Origin: Sipunculus nudus
Taxonomy: Eukaryota > Annelida > Sipuncula > Golfingiida > Sipunculidae
Direction of reading: 5' to 3'
DNA length: 64,000 nt
Assembly (NCBI GenBank): GCA_026874595.1
Contig: CM049318.1
Location: 18,274,241-18,338,240, forward strand
Shown: piece by piece, positions 61,540 through 64,000 of the stretch
How positions within the stretch are numbered: the stretch's first letter is position 1
Layout: each line of letters begins with the position of its first letter
Notes under the pieces: generated by a model
Databases searched by the model: none
Seen by the model: only the letters and a program-made list of their open reading frames with translations
What the model was told of the DNA's origin: nothing
Program-made: the position numbers and the translations under genes

Positions 61540-62586
61540 GAGACTAGTCAACGGTACTTATAATTTTGTAAGTATTTACCTTGATAAATTTGACATTTTC
61601 CTTATATATCCCAACAATTTTCCATACAATTACAAATAGCATGAAAGTTATATAGATTCTGAAACATTTGTGTTCTAACCGCTTATAATCAAATAACCAA
61701 AAGAGCTCTAACACTTGTTTTACAAGATGTTAATTGATTTTAAGTCGGCAGTACTATAATAAATATAACTTTATCCAATGGAATTCTTTTTAAAATCAAA
61801 ATTAACATTTTATGGGGGAAGTATTGTGGTGAGAAAGGAAGCATAATATGACTGTCCATTATCATAATTAATTTAATTTTTATTTGAATTCATTATCATT
61901 CTGCTTTCATTCACATCTGTTGTATTTGCTATAATTAAGAGCAATGATCGATTGTTTATCTAACAGTTCGACCAATACATCTCGTGTGTATTCTCAAAAG
62001 AAGCCAATCTAAGCATGACTGGAGGTACTCCATCGACAGACACGGTGAGACCAACTTACCAACTGGTAGTATTAAAAAGCTTACTATTAGAAAACGATTA
62101 CAGGATACGTATTAAAAATATATTACAATATGCATATTAATTATAATAATATATGGTAAAGTGATAAGAGTTTCGGCCTTTAACTATAACAGATTGTAGA
62201 AGTCAATAAAATACATGTACAAAGCATAGGAGAAATGCTTAGTTAAATGGACGATAGTCGCATTCACTGTAAAAGCAAACATTGAGAAGAGACTCTGAGA
62301 CTCTGAATATATTGGATATATAAAGCTGATCGAGACAATACATTAAACAGTAAATAGTTTATGTCGATATCATCTCCACTTAAAATTAAATGGATTAAGC
62401 AAATTTGCAGTATCATGGAAGCTCGACCATTTCTCATTTTTTGCTTAAACTTTTACACAAACACATTAGTATTTTTTCTAGATGCATAATTACTGCAGAG
62501 TCCATTTGAAATATAAGGATTGGTACACAGAGGGATATAATATGGAGTGTCACTTTTGCAATTATATGTTATCAGTTATCAGTTAA
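61540..62586 (+). CDS. partial paralogue E of the secreted Cys-rich gene D
   Basis: Three exons fit together: 61540-61567 (enters in phase 2, RLVNGTYNF), 61967-62044 (FDQYISCVFSKEANLSMTGG then TPSTDT, phase 0 to 0), and 62482-62586 (MHNYCRVHLKYKDWYTEGYN then MECHFCNYMLSVIS, stop). The middle exon matches gene D exon 3 (FMECLMEKTERFSLTNEG), and MECHFC recalls the CICMEC of D. The first exon could instead begin at 61505 after CCATAG, in the same phase 1 as D exon 2 (GPCDEYLRFPLQETSQRYL), but then a TAA lies just before the donor. No signal-peptide exon is found. E is therefore either a gene with missed 5' exons or a decaying copy. Confidence 0.4.
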
Positions 62587-62752
62587 TTTTGGTTTTCTTT
62601 ATCCGCTAAATTGTCTATCGAGTATAAACAATCCAACCAACGTTTGGTTCTAGTTCAGTTATGTACTTGCTTCTAAAATGAACCCCATATATTTCTTTCT
62701 TCTTTAAAATAAGGACAAGATATAATTGCTAGTCATAACTCCACCCTGGAGG

Positions 62753-62755
<3 letters not shown>

Positions 62756-62801
<46 letters not shown>
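62756..62801. repeat. (TA)n microsatellite
   Basis: About 23 TA units, about 110 bp before LTR-like copy 3. Confidence 0.95.
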
Positions 62802-62806
<5 letters not shown>

Positions 62807-62912
62807 ACATAATAAAAATATATACAGAAGAAGAAGGAATAATAAATCATCCAAGATATTCCAGTCTATAGTTATGACGTCAGTCGACAGTATAACAGTA
62901 AGCCTTTTAAAA

Positions 62913-63202
62913 TGTTACATGTATCTGTTTATAATGCGCAGGCATTCTGATTCAAGTTAGTCGCTAGCCCTGGGCGTTGCTATGGGAACCACGCTTGCTG
63001 AACTCTGGAGTGTAGAGACACAGCGCGGGTTGTAGTCTAGAATTTTCGGGTCTGTTCATGCGCTATGGGCGCGTGTGTATCGTTGTGTTTGTAACGTTCG
63101 TGAACATGGAAGTTCGTGGGCTTCGGGTGAAAAAGCTATAAATAGGGGCTGTGTTTAGAGTCGGCAGAGAGAAAAATGCCAGCGGACACGGAAGAGTGTG
63201 AT
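62913..63202 (+). mobile_element. LTR-like element, copy 3 (3'-truncated)
   Basis: Starts TGTTACATGT and follows copies 1 and 2 through GGGCGTTGCTATGGGAACC-like, GACACAGCG, TTCGGGTGAAAAAGC, CTATAAATAGGGGC and AGCGGACACGGAAG. Similarity stops at about 63202. Confidence 0.65.
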
Positions 63203-64000
63203 GACGGCATATATATTCTAATGACAGCAGGCGAAACATAGTAAATGGAACAAATTTTGAATATTAACTCTGTCGAAAGAACGCGACGCATAAACAAATC
63301 AACTGTAGTGTGGTGACCCGTTCTTCGGGTGTGCAATAACCTCCTTAAGCGCTATTGTGCAATTATTAGTTGAATGTCCTTTCATAAAATATATTGCAAT
63401 GTTGGGGTACAAAGTGTATCTTTTTGTTTTAAATATATTAAATAATTTACTGAAGCACCATGTCAGTGAATTAAAATGGAAAAGATCTAATATATATTCA
63501 TAAAAACTGTGCAAATTAGTTCTGTTTGAGATGTTCCCACTTTTATATGATGTACCGTCTAAGTTGTAAGCCTCCCAGTTAGGCTTACAAACACTGTATA
63601 AAATATGCGTGTATGAGCGAGGACAGATTTTTAAATAAATCATATAATTAGTTTATATAATTAGCTTAAAAATAAACAAACGTGGGTTTTTACCTGGGTG
63701 TGTGAACCATTTCTAATTAGTTTTTTTAGGGACCTGGCATTAAATCTCATGCTGGGATTCCATGATGAATGAGCCTGAAACCTAACAGCCAATAAGAACA
63801 ATGACTTTAAAACTTGGCTGCTCCCTGTTACCTAGACCCTAAATCCACATGTCATGTCTGGTTAGAAACTTGCCAGCGTCGCTTCCTAACTTTGCACCTC
63901 GATAATATTTTTCATTTTCTCATTTGAGCGAGAAAACAAGTAAGGGGCCGTAGTGAAGGGTATGTTAGCTAGATTATGTTTGGTTATTTGGCCAAAGGAG
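63203..64000. other. unannotated right end of the window
   Basis: AT-rich sequence without a supported exon or recognised repeat. A minus-strand frame of 114 codons at 63299-63643 has no recognisable domain and no splice or signal-peptide support. Confidence 0.4.

Overview
This is a eukaryotic nuclear window. It is AT-rich, has interrupted genes with clear GT...AG introns, and carries many (TA)n, (CA)n, (GA)n and poly-C tracts plus many classes of old transposon debris. The gene content (an intronless family-92 glycosyltransferase, a tandem array of secreted or membrane lectin-like genes, fast-evolving secreted Cys-rich proteins) and the repeats rich in AAGGTCA half-sites fit a mollusc, probably a bivalve. 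That assignment is inference. No rRNA gene, convincing functional tRNA gene or CRISPR array was seen.

Layout. 1-4.3 kb: a GT92-type glycosyltransferase on + (2522-4102), intronless in its coding part, with a splice acceptor in the 5' UTR and AATAAA downstream. 5.4-8.0 kb: a MITE with perfect 32-bp inverted repeats, a tRNA-derived SINE, and a 430-bp TRIM-type retrotransposon whose LTRs carry tRNA-like A and B boxes. 7.2-20.3 kb, minus strand: a tandem array of mannose-6-phosphate-receptor-homology (MRH, P-lectin-like) genes rebuilt exon by exon. Copy C (17049-20323, 250 aa) and copy B (13036-16093, 253 aa) each have six exons with identical phases. Downstream are a relic exon 5 (11.3 kb) and a decayed copy A (7.2-9.8 kb). 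Copy B has two candidate terminal exons that would give different membrane segments and tails.

20.4-28 kb: mobile debris (LTR-like element inserted in a TA microsatellite, tandem repeats with nuclear-receptor half-sites, Tigger-like element, LINE remnant). 28.0-38.6 kb, minus: a coiled-coil protein gene whose 11-codon first coding exon lies 8.6 kb upstream of the main exon; its tail has SxIP-like microtubule plus-end motifs and a DSGxxS phosphodegron-like motif. 38.6-54.6 kb: mostly repeats, with a possible GPCR TM7/tail relic near 47.9 kb. 54.6-62.6 kb, plus: a secreted Cys-rich gene D of at least seven exons, apparently frameshifted by one extra G in a homopolymer, and a partial, possibly decaying paralogue E. 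The window ends in a truncated copy of the LTR-like family and unannotated sequence.

The MRH array and the Cys-rich D/E pair both look like local birth-and-death families encoding secretory-pathway or extracellular proteins. No functional link between the loci is evident from sequence. All exon models are by eye from splice sites and phase; no alignment or RNA data were available.
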